NCBI RefSeq assembly: GCF_000377005.1
Contig: NZ_AQYB01000024.1
Coordinates: 1 to 46,479 of the forward strand
Direction of reading: 5' to 3'
Length of the DNA stretch: 46,479 nt
Source: Streptococcus minor DSM 17118
Lineage (GTDB): Bacteria; Bacillota; Bacilli; Lactobacillales; Streptococcaceae
Position numbers and translations under genes: made by a program. Shown in pieces: positions 1-9,003 of the stretch. The notes beneath the pieces were generated by a model. It worked only from the letters and a program-made list of their open reading frames with translations. It made no database searches and had not been told where the DNA came from. Position 1 is the stretch's first letter, and each line of letters opens with the position of its first letter.

Positions 1-3000
1 TTCAGAGTACTTGGTCGTCAAGAGTTGGTCTAGCTTATTGTAGTCGTAAGAAATAGTCTTGCCATCTGCTTTTTTGATTTGGGACAGTTGGTTATTGACA
101 TCGTAGGTGTAGGTTTCTGCATCCCCTAAGGCTGTCATCCGTTCAACCATATTAGACAGTTGATCGTAACTGTACTTGGTAACTTGGCCATTACCATTCG
201 TCACGGATGTCATATTTCCGACGCTATCATAGGTATAGGTAGAAGTGGAGGCTTTTTCACCTGAACCTTTGGTCGCAGTGAGTAGTTGGTTTTCACTGTC
301 ATAGGTATAGGTAGATAAACGCTGGCTACCAGAAGTGACTTGGGTCAGGTTGCCATTTCCATCATAGGTATAAGAAGCAGTTGCACCTGAGCCTGTTGTC
401 ACGTTTGTCAAACGGTCATCGTTATCATAGTGATAAAGTGTCGTTTGCCCAGCTACATCTGTTTCTGCCGTTAGGCGATTCAGCGCGTCATAGGTCTTGG
501 TCTGGCTTTGACCAAGTGGATTAACGAGCTTTTCTAGATTACCATTTGGATCGTAGGCATAGGTTTCTTCCCGTTTACCATTTATGGTCCGCTTGGTCAC
601 CTGTCCGACTGGGTCATAGCTGAGGTCAGTCTTGCGTCCAGTTGGAGTAGTAATGGTCTTGAGCTGATCTAACTTAGTGTATTCCAGATTAGTCTTGGCA
701 CCGCTTGGTGTGGTGACTGTGGTCAGGTTTCCGGCCTTATCATAGGCGTACGTTGTTTCCAAGTTCAAAGCATTTTTTTCAGTCAAAAGACGACCCGCCA
801 CATCATAAGTGTAGCTAGTAGTGCGGTCTGATTGGTCGGTTTCCTTAGTCAAGTTCCCCGATAGATCATAAGTATAAACTTTTGAGAGACCTTGCGGAGC
901 CGTTTGTTTCTCCAGACGCCCTAGTTTGTCATAGGTATAGGTAAAGACAGCTTTGTTTGGAAGAGTCCGTTTGGTGGCACGTCCATAAAGGTCATTGATA
1001 TAGCTGGTCATATCTCCGCTTGGGTCTGTTTCACTGACCAAACTACCTGTCGCATCATAGCTGTATGTGGTGACACCACCTGTCGGTTTGGTCATGGTGC
1101 TGACACGGTTCATAGCATCATAACTATAACTGGTGGTATGGCCTTCACCAGTGGTCGATGTCAGAGTATTGCCAAGTGCATCATAGGTGAAGGTCTGTGT
1201 CGCTCCTGTTGGCGCAACCGTTTCCGTTAAGCGGCCCAGAGGATCATACTTGAGGGCTGTTTCATTGCCCTTTGGATCCTTGTAGAGGACTAGGTGTTGA
1301 TTGGCATCATAACCATAACTAGAGGTATGACCGTTGGCATCTGTTACTTTCGATAAGTTTCCTAAGACATCGTATTCATAAGAGATGGTGTTTCCTTCGG
1401 GGTCGCTTTCCGTCACCACTCGGTTGACTGCATCATAAGTGTAACTATTTTCACGGTCAAGGTGGTCAACTGTCTTGGTTAGATTGCCATTCTTATCGTA
1501 GTGATAGGTAGTGGTATGACCTTCTACATCTGTTTTAGTAGCAAGGTTGCCGACTTTATCGTAGGTGTAGCTTTCACTGCTCCCATCTGGGAAAGTCGTT
1601 TTAGTCAGTTGATTAACGTTATCATAGCTGTAAGATGTCACTTGACCTAGGCTATTCGTTGTTGTCAAACGGTTACCTACTGCATCATAGGTATACGTTT
1701 CATCCAAGTCCTGATTGTCCTTGATAGAAAGGATACGATTTGCCGCATCATAGGTGTAGTCTGTCACTAAACCGCTGGAATGGGTTTGTTTGATCAGACG
1801 ATCCAGAGCATCGTACTCATTGGTGATGGTACTACCATCTGCATTGACCACTTCTTGGATCTGAGCTGTTGCCGTATAGGAAATTTTGGTTGTGTTTCCG
1901 TTGGCATCTTCTACTGCGACTGGGTAACCAAGTTCATTGTAGGTGTACTTGGTTTTTCCACCAAGGGCATCTGTGACCTCCGTCAGAAGTTCCATCTGAT
2001 TGTAGGCAAACTGTGTGCTATTGCCCAATCCATCTGTGACTTGACTGACTTGGTTTTGTCCATTGTAGACTGTGGAGGCTGTGTAGCCCGCCGCATCGGT
2101 CACGGAGCTATGGTTCCCGTTCTTGTCGTAGCCCATGCTAGTTGTATTACCGAGTGGATCTCTTGTGGCTAAGAGGCGACCAGCATCTGTGTAATCATAA
2201 CTGGTTTTCTTACCCTTCGCATCCGTAAAGGTGAGAACATTACCCATAGCATCGTAGGTGTACGACACACTTGATTGATCTGGATAGATGATGCGAGTTA
2301 CATTTCCAGCCGCATCATAGGTGTAGCTGGTGGTGCGGTCACCGATGGTTTCTGTCAGTTTTCGACCGAGGGCATCATAGGTATAGCTGATAGTTTGCCC
2401 CGACTCATCCTTGTAGGAGAGGATCCTTCCGAGCTTATCATAGCTGTACTCAGAGGCTGTGCCGATTGGATAGGTTACCTTTGTGAGATTCCCAGATGGA
2501 TCATAGGTGTTTTCTGTGATTTGACCTAGAGCATCTGTGATTGTTGCGACTTGAGAGAATCGGTCATCATAGGTTAAGCTACTACGGTGCCCTGCTTCAT
2601 TAATTCGCGTAAGTACACGTCCAAGACCATCTCGTTTAAATTGTGTTGTATGACCAGCTGCATCCGTTTCTGTCAGCAAGCGGCCACGGCTATCATAGGT
2701 ATAGGTAGTCGTATGGCCTTCAGTATCTGTCATTGACAGTTGATTCCCGACTCCATCGTAAGTGTAGGAGTAGATACCACCTTCACCATTAGTCGCTGCG
2801 ATTTTTCGACCAAAACCGTCATAACTAAAGGTAGAGGTATTACCATTTCCTTCAGTCACTCCTGTCACCTGTCCAGCTCCATCAAAACTATAGGTAGTTG
2901 ATACGCCATCTGGATCTGTCTCACTCATCTTGCGACCTTCACCATCGTAGGTATAACTAGTCACACCTCCACGTGGATTCGTCACAGAAACCAACTGGTT

Positions 3001-6000
3001 ATGGGCATTGTAGGCTAGCGTAGATACGCCTCCCAAAGGATTGGTCACTTTGACCATATTGGCCCCATTATAGGCAAAATTTGTGGTATTGCCAAGTGCG
3101 TCCGTTGTTGAGAGGATTCGACCTTCTTTATCTACTGTATAAGTGACTTTTGATCCGTCTGCGAGAGTGGTAGAGAGAAGATTGCCTTCTTTATCATAGG
3201 TATAGCTAGTGGTATTGCCATCAAAGTCTGTTTCGGACAGGAGATGATTTTTACTATCGTATGTAGATGATTTGACTGCTCCATCAAAACGAGTTTCACT
3301 GAGAACATTGCCATTCTCATCGTAAGTGTAGCTAGTTGTTTGACCAAGTTCATTGGTTTCACTAGCCAGTCGATTGGCTTCATCATAGGTTTTTGACACA
3401 CTACTACCGTCTGGGTAAGCTATACCCATAGTGCGATAAAGTTTATCATAAGTATAGGTAGTGCTGTGACCATTGGCATCCGTTGCGACCGTTTGCCCGT
3501 CAGAATAGGCAAGAGTTGATACCGCACCCGAACCGTCTGTTTGTTGGGTCACCCGTCCCTGATCATCATAGATGTTTTCAATAACTTTGGTACCATTACC
3601 ATCATACCAAGCGGTCATCAAACCTTTATCATCATACTCATATCGAGTCGGTACCCCAGTTGCATCAGTATAGGTGATCAGATTCCCATTTTCATCATAC
3701 TCATAAGTCAAGGTTGAACCATTCGGTAAGCCAACAGCACCGATATAGCCTTCTTCAGTCATAGTCACATTAAAAATGAGACCAGTTGGTGAGGTAATCT
3801 TGGTCAAGATACCTTCTTCGTTGTAGTCTAGGCTAGTTTTATGGCCTTTTTCATCGGTCTGACTAGTCAACAAGCCATGGAAATTGAAGATTTTTTCCTG
3901 TTGTTCACTATCTGTAATACGATATTCTTTAACTGTGTATTCTTCTTCTCCATTTCCAAAGTCTGCTTTTTTTGTTTCGACTTCTTTAATGGTCATGGTC
4001 AAGTCATAACCTTCAGGTGCTTGGTATTTATTTCCATCTTTTTTGAAGGTCAGGATAGAACCATCCGTTCGGGTATAGTAGAGATTCCCCTCTTCGTCGC
4101 TGGTCACTTGTTCATTAAAAGCAAAGGACCAACCTCTACCAAAGAGACTATTCATTCCAGCAGCTTTGGAGTTGTAGAAGCGAACAATTTCAAAGTCACC
4201 ACCTAGATCAGGAATCGAAATGTCTGTACGGTCTAAGTAGAAATTCCCTGTATTTAAGTTAATGGGTTCAAACCCAAACTCGCAATGTAGTCCACGCCCC
4301 ATCAATAGCATATCTACATCGGACTTAACTGTATCATTTAACTTAGGCGGATTATAAGGTTTGGTGGCATTCTTCTTTGGATTACGGATAAAAAGGGTAT
4401 TATTCTTGACCAAGAGCATGTCTTGAATACGGTTATCATAGGCAAGTTGCTTGAGCGGGACACCGTAGTAAGAAGCTATTTTTGGTAAGGTATCATACTG
4501 TGTGACCTTGTAGATGACAAAGGTGTCGCTTGATTTCTTACCACTGGTCTGCCCATCTTTTTGACTTTCTGCATCAATTGTATAGACTTTGTTAAATTCT
4601 GGTTCTGTAAAAGGAACAATCGTTTGCCAGTTAGAGAGCTTATCCTTATACTGAGTCGTTCCTTTTTCAAATGCTGAAATAAAGTTAGACGTATCCGGGA
4701 ATTTATAGGAAAAACTTCCTGGCACTTGACCTGTATAATTTTTGCCTACATCACTCAGATTGTAGGTCACCAGCGCTCCAGGAGTTGTTACACCATCTGC
4801 AAAAACACCTTGGAATTGGAGTTTTCCAGACTTTTCAGTCTTGACCATATTACGGAGATGGATAATCGTATCGCCAATAGCATAGTTAACATCTACCGGA
4901 TCTGGTACAGACCAGTTAATGGTGATACTAGGTGCTTTATCTGGGGTAAAACCACCTTGTGCATTATTAGCTACATTGGCTTCAGTCGTATAAAAACCAC
5001 CACCATAGTCACCTTCATTCGTCGCTTTCACGACCAATCCGTAGTTTGGATAGAGGCCTTGCACCCAGCCATTGACCGTTTCACGAATATCAAAATGGTG
5101 CATTCCAAGATTAGCAGGACTAAGAGCATTCTCTCCTGAGATTTCATCTTCTAAGCTGAGGGACGAGAGCCACGTAATCGTTTGAATATCAAAATCTTGC
5201 TTGACACGGTATGCTGTAAAAGTTGCATTGGCTGTTCCTTTTCCATCTGAATATTGGTAAAGATTGAGCGTTGCATTATCAATTTTTGCTTCAGAGGGGA
5301 TGCTCTTTTTAAAATCATAATTGATCTTAAAGTACATACGACTACGGCCAATATCTGCTACTCCCGGCATACCCATGTTTTCAGCAGTGATATAGCCAAC
5401 AAAACCATAGGCACTTCCGAGAAATGTTCCGCGCACAGAGCTAGTCACCACATCTAAAAGGTTTTCCCTTGGTACAGTAACAGTTGGGTCAATTCGAACA
5501 GGGTAGGAACGACTAGCATCTTTCAACCAATCCTCACTGGCAACAACTGTTAATTCATATTGTTTTCCAGCTTTCTTCAATTCTAAGGTAATATCTTGGC
5601 TTTCCTGTCCAGTAGCATCCACCATGATAGGAGCTGTCAGAACAAAAAGAACCGTATCTTTTCCTTTTTGCTTCACTAAAACTTGATTATTTTCAAGTAC
5701 TACATCATAGGAAGTCGCATCTAGACCGTAGGTAAAACGATTTTTTCCTTCCCAGTTTGCAAGGACAATTTCTTCTTTTACTCCGTTTGCTTGAACGGTA
5801 TACTGAACATCCATTGCTCCTTCTACGTTATTGTAAAGGATTGCATTTTCTTGGACAGTCGCATTCTCATATGTCTTATCAATAGGATAAAGAGAAATCT
5901 TATCGTCTTGACTGATGACATCAATGGGCGTTTCTTTATCAACTTGACTCGGTAAGACAACTCCAACTGGTGATTCTTTGGGAAGATAATAATGTTTTCC

Positions 6001-6462
6001 ATCCACATGGTAAGAATAGAGATCTAAATCAACTGGAATTTCTTGTCCATCTTGGTTCTTATAAGTTTTTACATCGCTACCAATATAGGTCACAAAATGC
6101 GTTTCATCTACCTTGTAAAGCTGTTCCTGCCCACTTTGAGCCACCGGTTCCCCATACTTCTCACGAAGAGCGGCTTCTTCTGCACCAAGTCCACTCTCTG
6201 GAAGTTTCGGCTGTTGGATAGCATCTCCGCCATCCTTATCTTTTGCGTCCAAAACTTTATTCTTATCTGCTTGTTCAGGGGTGTTTTGATTTTGATTTCC
6301 CACGACAGCTTCTTGAGCTTCTTCAACTGATTGATGATGGTATTCTTCAGACTGAGTGGTTTCAATCGCATTGTGAATTTCTTCTGCATATATGAGCGGA
6401 CTATTTGTCAAGACAATCGTCAGCAACATCACCCACGAACACACTTTTCTTATTTTTTTCAT
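1..6462 (-). CDS. Secreted WapA-like YD/RHS-repeat protein (partial, C-terminus off the window)
   Basis: The frame is open from ATG 6462 to the left edge, 2154 codons, without its end. Residues 1-26 are a signal peptide (basic start, hydrophobic core, cut near YA-EE). An acidic, Gln-rich linker follows. Around residues 330-500 there is a DNRLRE-type region (RSRMYFKINYDF). A LysM-like segment lies at about 645-690 (YKVTQYDTLPKIASYYGVPL). An RHS-leader (DUF6531-like) region at about 730-790 (FGRGWSFAFNEQ) precedes the YD repeats. From about residue 918 to the edge the protein is some 55-60 YD repeats of 20-21 residues (xTYTYDxxGNLxxxT). This order matches the WapA/polymorphic-toxin architecture, in which a hollow YD shell carries a variable C-terminal toxin. 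The toxin is inferred and not visible here. The start has AGGA at the stop of the upstream gene. It is the last visible gene of a three-gene operon. Confidence 0.9.
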   Translation of the reverse strand, partial: MKKIRKVCSWVMLLTIVLTNSPLIYAEEIHNAIETTQSEEYHHQSVEEAQEAVVGNQNQNTPEQADKNKVLDAKDKDGGDAIQQPKLPESGLGAEEAALREKYGEPVAQSGQEQLYKVDETHFVTYIGSDVKTYKNQDGQEIPVDLDLYSYHVDGKHYYLPKESPVGVVLPSQVDKETPIDVISQDDKISLYPIDKTYENATVQENAILYNNVEGAMDVQYTVQANGVKEEIVLANWEGKNRFTYGLDATSYDVVLENNQVLVKQKGKDTVLFVLTAPIMVDATGQESQDITLELKKAGKQYELTVVASEDWLKDASRSYPVRIDPTVTVPRENLLDVVTSSVRGTFLGSAYGFVGYITAENMGMPGVADIGRSRMYFKINYDFKKSIPSEAKIDNATLNLYQYSDGKGTANATFTAYRVKQDFDIQTITWLSSLSLEDEISGENALSPANLGMHHFDIRETVNGWVQGLYPNYGLVVKATNEGDYGGGFYTTEANVANNAQGGFTPDKAPSITINWSVPDPVDVNYAIGDTIIHLRNMVKTEKSGKLQFQGVFADGVTTPGALVTYNLSDVGKNYTGQVPGSFSYKFPDTSNFISAFEKGTTQYKDKLSNWQTIVPFTEPEFNKVYTIDAESQKDGQTSGKKSSDTFVIYKVTQYDTLPKIASYYGVPLKQLAYDNRIQDMLLVKNNTLFIRNPKKNATKPYNPPKLNDTVKSDVDMLLMGRGLHCEFGFEPINLNTGNFYLDRTDISIPDLGGDFEIVRFYNSKAAGMNSLFGRGWSFAFNEQVTSDEEGNLYYTRTDGSILTFKKDGNKYQAPEGYDLTMTIKEVETKKADFGNGEEEYTVKEYRITDSEQQEKIFNFHGLLTSQTDEKGHKTSLDYNEEGILTKITSPTGLIFNVTMTEEGYIGAVGLPNGSTLTYEYDENGNLITYTDATGVPTRYEYDDKGLMTAWYDGNGTKVIENIYDDQGRVTQQTDGSGAVSTLAYSDGQTVATDANGHSTTYTYDKLYRTMGIAYPDGSSVSKTYDEANRLASETNELGQTTSYTYDENGNVLSETRFDGAVKSSTYDSKNHLLSETDFDGNTTSYTYDKEGNLLSTTLADGSKVTYTVDKEGRILSTTDALGNTTNFAYNGANMVKVTNPLGGVSTLAYNAHNQLVSVTNPRGGVTSYTYDGEGRKMSETDPDGVSTTYSFDGAGQVTGVTEGNGNTSTFSYDGFGRKIAATNGEGGIYSYTYDGVGNQLSMTDTEGHTTTYTYDSRGRLLTETDAAGHTTQFKRDGLGRVLTRINEAGHRSSLTYDDRFSQVATITDALGQITENTYDPSGNLTKVTYPIGTASEYSYDKLGRILSYKDESGQTISYTYDALGRKLTETIGDRTTSYTYDAAGNVTRIIYPDQSSVSYTYDAMGNVLTFTDAKGKKTSYDYTDAGRLLATRDPLGNTTSMGYDKNGNHSSVTDAAGYTASTVYNGQNQVSQVTDGLGNSTQFAYNQMELLTEVTDALGGKTKYTYNELGYPVAVEDANGNTTKISYTATAQIQEVVNADGSTITNEYDALDRLIKQTHSSGLVTDYTYDAANRILSIKDNQDLDETYTYDAVGNRLTTTNSLGQVTSYSYDNVNQLTKTTFPDGSSESYTYDKVGNLATKTDVEGHTTTYHYDKNGNLTKTVDHLDRENSYTYDAVNRVVTESDPEGNTISYEYDVLGNLSKVTDANGHTSSYGYDANQHLVLYKDPKGNETALKYDPLGRLTETVAPTGATQTFTYDALGNTLTSTTGEGHTTSYSYDAMNRVSTMTKPTGGVTTYSYDATGSLVSETDPSGDMTSYINDLYGRATKRTLPNKAVFTYTYDKLGRLEKQTAPQGLSKVYTYDLSGNLTKETDQSDRTTSYTYDVAGRLLTEKNALNLETTYAYDKAGNLTTVTTPSGAKTNLEYTKLDQLKTITTPTGRKTDLSYDPVGQVTKRTINGKREETYAYDPNGNLEKLVNPLGQSQTKTYDALNRLTAETDVAGQTTLYHYDNDDRLTNVTTGSGATASYTYDGNGNLTQVTSGSQRLSTYTYDSENQLLTATKGSGEKASTSTYTYDSVGNMTSVTNGNGQVTKYSYDQLSNMVERMTALGDAETYTYDVNNQLSQIKKADGKTISYDYNKLDQLLTTKYSE

Positions 6463-6475
6463 ATTTTATCTCATC

Positions 6476-7084
6476 CTAAATTTTTTCTTTAATTACAAAA
6501 TAATAAACTGTTCCCAATACCAGAAAATTGTCTGTTACAAAGAGCAGAACTTCAGCTAGTTGTGGGAGGAGCAAACTACAGACAGAAACTAGGCCAATTA
6601 TTAATAGAGCGAATAAAAGAAGATTTCTAAATTCTTTTTCTTTGAAAGAAAGCCCCTTTCCTTTATAAAAAGTTATTAAACTATAAAGGACTGTTATTTT
6701 TATGCTAGCTTGAATCAAACTGGATAAAATCCAAATAACATTTTTTACGAACTGGTAGGAGATAGATGTGTAGTCGTACAAAAACTCTCCCAAAAGTCCG
6801 AACAAAAATCCTACTGTTATAGAAACTAGAAGTGCTCTAACCAGCACTTTTAGGATACGATTATCTTGATTGTAGTTCCGTAATAGCCAACTGAGTAAGT
6901 GAGTGAGTAAAATGATTCCTCCTATAAATAGGACCGAACCAATCACTCCCAAATTAAGTGAAAACTGCCTTTCTTCTGCCCATGGCCTCAACACCCCAGT
7001 TCCTAGAAGTCTTTGACCAAGACCGAACGCGAGAAACCCCAATACCAATTCACTATATCGTCTATATTTTTTTAGAAAATCCAT
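6476..7084 (-). CDS. Polytopic membrane protein of the sortase/RHS operon
   Basis: A 202-residue hydrophobic protein with about five or six predicted membrane segments (for example VIGSVLFIGGIILLTHLL, VLVRALLVSITVGFLFGLL, NLLLFALLIIGLVSVCSLLL) and short basic loops. I recognise no family motif. It starts 2 nt after the sortase stop, with GGAGGA inside the sortase 3' end as Shine-Dalgarno. Its own stop overlaps the AGGA of the giant YD-repeat gene, so all three are translated from one message. Context suggests a role in export, assembly or anchoring of the YD protein, but that is inference. An immunity role for a toxin outside the window is an alternative, less likely given its position upstream rather than downstream of the toxin gene. 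Confidence 0.8.
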   Translation of the reverse strand: MDFLKKYRRYSELVLGFLAFGLGQRLLGTGVLRPWAEERQFSLNLGVIGSVLFIGGIILLTHLLSWLLRNYNQDNRILKVLVRALLVSITVGFLFGLLGEFLYDYTSISYQFVKNVIWILSSLIQASIKITVLYSLITFYKGKGLSFKEKEFRNLLLFALLIIGLVSVCSLLLPQLAEVLLFVTDNFLVLGTVYYFVIKEKI

Positions 7085-7086
7085 TT

Positions 7087-7767
7087 TTATTCATTCCTCC
7101 TGACTGCATGTAAGATATATCTCTTTGTGTCTGTTTGAGAATCGCAAGTTGATAGAATAAGTAACTTATCTTTTTCAACATCAAAAGGGCGAAATCTATA
7201 AAAACCTCCTTGAAGTCTTGCTTGACTCTCCAAACTCAAAACATACTCTTTAACCCTATCTTTATCTCCCAGTTTGTAGCTATGAAAAAGATGACTGTCA
7301 TCCATTTGATAAGCTGCAATAATGTCATAAGAGAACTTATCATCAACTGTTTCAATTTCAATAGTCTTATATCGTTCAAAAATCGATTGTTCAGAAAAGT
7401 TTTCTAGACTTCCAAACATCGAACCATCTTGTATAGCATGCCCATAGATAATGGTTACAAAATCATCAAAAGACTTGGTATTGATTTTCTCTGTAAAAAT
7501 GGCACCATAATAAGTTGCTTGGTGTTCTAAATCATGGGTCAGATAGTAGTTATCATCATTTGGATGTTGGGCGATAGGATAATCAATATTGGTCCCTTCA
7601 ACTTTTAGCCAAGCGTAGACATCTGGGTTAGCATGACTATGATTAATCAGTTCTTTTTTCGTGCTGTCTTCTAACTGTCTATCTTCTAAGCTTTTCATCC
7701 CATAAAAGCCAGCAACAAGAAGAGAGACTAACAAAATTAGACCTGCCCATTTCCTAAATCTTTTCAC
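7087..7767 (-). CDS. Class B sortase
   Basis: A 226-residue transpeptidase with an N-terminal membrane anchor (about residues 8-23) and an extracellular sortase fold. The class B features are visible: TNIDYPI at 59-65, catalytic His110 in IIYGHA, catalytic Cys208 in LSTC, and Arg216 in TKRYILHAVR. Class B sortases cleave a sorting motif near the C-terminus of a secreted partner and attach it to the cell wall or to another subunit. The start is GTG, preceded by AGGTAG. It is first in an operon with a membrane protein and a giant YD-repeat protein, which is its obvious candidate substrate; the sorting signal would lie at that protein's end, outside the window. It does not look like the housekeeping class A sortase. 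Confidence 0.92.
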   Translation of the reverse strand: MKRFRKWAGLILLVSLLVAGFYGMKSLEDRQLEDSTKKELINHSHANPDVYAWLKVEGTNIDYPIAQHPNDDNYYLTHDLEHQATYYGAIFTEKINTKSFDDFVTIIYGHAIQDGSMFGSLENFSEQSIFERYKTIEIETVDDKFSYDIIAAYQMDDSHLFHSYKLGDKDRVKEYVLSLESQARLQGGFYRFRPFDVEKDKLLILSTCDSQTDTKRYILHAVRRNE

Positions 7768-7827
7768 TTTTCTACCTATCTCTATATTCTATATTATTTT
7801 TGTAAGGTTATTAAAAATACTCCTTTT

Positions 7828-7858
7828 ATTTTATCATAATTTTTCAATGTAAAATCAA
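7828..7858 (-). promoter_or_regulatory. Putative extended -10 promoter of the sortase operon
   Basis: On the minus strand TGATAAAAT gives an extended -10 (hexamer 7828-7833). A weak -35, TTGATT, lies at 7853-7858 with a 19-bp spacer. It is about 60 bp upstream of the sortase GTG. Confidence 0.4.
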
Positions 7859-7916
7859 ATCTTTGAATAAAATAGAATATTTTTTTAGCATCATTCCATT
7901 TCATACAAAACAACCA

Positions 7917-7945
7917 AAATAAAAAGCAGTGCTATGACACACTGC
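7917..7945 (-). terminator. Terminator of the CDF exporter gene
   Basis: Read on the minus strand, a 6-bp GC-containing stem (GCAGTG/CACTGC, 8-nt loop) is followed directly by TTTTTATTTT. It lies 55 bp past the exporter stop and separates it from the sortase operon. Confidence 0.75.
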
Positions 7946-8000
7946 AGTTAGTTAGATAGAGAGATTCTTTTTTTGAATAGATGTTATTCTAACAATCACC

Positions 8001-8852
8001 TTACCCTTCGTGTTCCTTATGTTCTATCACACTCTGGTCCAATTCAACTGTTAGGTGGGTGATGCCATAGGTCCTAGCAAGCTTTCGTAGGGTGGTCTTA
8101 CAAACCTGACTATCTTGCATATCTTTGGGACAGACATGAAGCATGGCAAATTTTTCTAAGCCATCTGTGGTCCAGACATTGAGCTGAGTGATGGCTTCGA
8201 TTTGATCTAATGCAAGGATATCTTTTTCAAAAGCAGACAGGTCCACATCCTCTGGTACATGGTCCAGAAAGATTTTCAGATTTTTCCAAAATTGTGGAAT
8301 GGCCTTCGATAAGATAAAGGTTGAGATGACAAGAGATAATAGTGGATCGAGGAAGTACCAATCGGTAAAGCGTAGAATGATAGACACCAGAATGACCGCT
8401 AACCAACCAAGAATATCCTCCAAAAAGTGAAGGCTTAGGATGGACTCGTTGTGGCTGTGACCATGACGGACCACTCTACTAGCTGCAAAGTTAATGATAA
8501 TGGCCACCACTCCTAGTACCAACATACCATTATAATTAACCGTTTCTGGTGCAAAGAGCTTGGGAATATTTTCTACTACTAGCAGGATTGAGCCGACAAT
8601 CAGGATGCTAGCGGTTAAAACAGCCCCCAGAAGACTAAAGCGTTTGTAGCCCAGACTGTACTTTTCATCACCTTTGCGCTGGGAAATTTTTTCCAGAAAA
8701 GCTGCTAAACCGATAGCTAAGGCATCTCCCATATCATGCACAGCATCAGCCAAGACGGCGCTGGAGTTAAATAAAATCCCAAACAGACACTCAATAATGG
8801 CAAAAGAAGCATTCAGCAAAAAGGCAATGCGCATATTTTTTTCTGATTTCAT
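8001..8852 (-). CDS. czcD: CDF-family zinc-type cation exporter (CzcD/ZitB-like)
   Basis: I start at ATG 8852 because AGGAGG lies 5 nt before it. The earlier ATG at 8870 overlaps the -10 region and has no Shine-Dalgarno. The product is 283 residues with six membrane helices and a C-terminal cytosolic metal-sensing domain. CDF transporters exchange protons for divalent metal. The TM2 motif HDMGD (His39, Asp43) and the TM5 motif HFLED give the HxxxD pairs typical of zinc-preferring members; manganese exporters usually carry DxxxD. A short HGHSH loop lies between helices 4 and 5. The gene is divergent from a TetR regulator, as in the pneumococcal SczA-CzcD zinc pair, and the shared intergenic region carries operator-like repeats. 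Whether this is the true czcD orthologue or a second CDF exporter cannot be settled here. Confidence 0.88.
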   Translation of the reverse strand: MKSEKNMRIAFLLNASFAIIECLFGILFNSSAVLADAVHDMGDALAIGLAAFLEKISQRKGDEKYSLGYKRFSLLGAVLTASILIVGSILLVVENIPKLFAPETVNYNGMLVLGVVAIIINFAASRVVRHGHSHNESILSLHFLEDILGWLAVILVSIILRFTDWYFLDPLLSLVISTFILSKAIPQFWKNLKIFLDHVPEDVDLSAFEKDILALDQIEAITQLNVWTTDGLEKFAMLHVCPKDMQDSQVCKTTLRKLARTYGITHLTVELDQSVIEHKEHEG

Positions 8853-8874
8853 TTGGTCCTCCTTTTTCATTTAT

Positions 8875-8880
8875 AGTATA
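8875..8880 (-). promoter_or_regulatory. -10 box of the CDF exporter promoter
   Basis: On the minus strand TATACT lies 22 nt before the ATG. No good -35 is visible; the -35 position is occupied by the GAACA-TTT-TGTTC inverted repeat, which fits activator-dependent transcription. Confidence 0.4.
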
Positions 8881-8890
8881 ATAAGTACAA

Positions 8891-8907
8891 TATCGAACAT
8901 TTTGTTC
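8891..8907. promoter_or_regulatory. Operator-like inverted repeat, site 1 (TetR regulator candidate)
   Basis: GAACA-TTT-TGTTC is a perfect 5-bp inverted repeat at 8895-8907. With its flank it forms the 9-mer TATCGAACA, repeated at 8968-8976. It covers the -35 position of the exporter promoter. Binding by the adjacent TetR protein is inferred. Confidence 0.5.
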
Positions 8908-8960
8908 ACTATTATTATCTATTATTTATCAAGAGGAAACAAGAAGCAGTTTAGCTGAAA

Positions 8961-8976
8961 TGTTTGTTATCGAACA
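8961..8976. promoter_or_regulatory. Operator-like repeat, site 2
   Basis: TGTTTGTTATCGAACA is a partial dyad (TGTT/GAACA arms) containing the same TATCGAACA 9-mer as site 1. It lies 27 bp before the TetR start, a position suited to autoregulation. Confidence 0.45.
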
Positions 8977-9003
8977 CTTTCTCAAAACTGTACGGAAAGA
9001 GTT

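Noticed and set aside
1780..4206. Several plus-strand reading frames of 80-137 codons within the YD-repeat gene (for example 1780-2172, 2275-2529, 3841-4206)
   Set aside because: They are shadows on the opposite strand of a clearly coding repeat frame, and have no ribosome sites.
7926..7945. The short GCAGTG/CACTGC repeat as a transposon end
   Set aside because: Position, loop and T run fit a plain terminator of the exporter gene.
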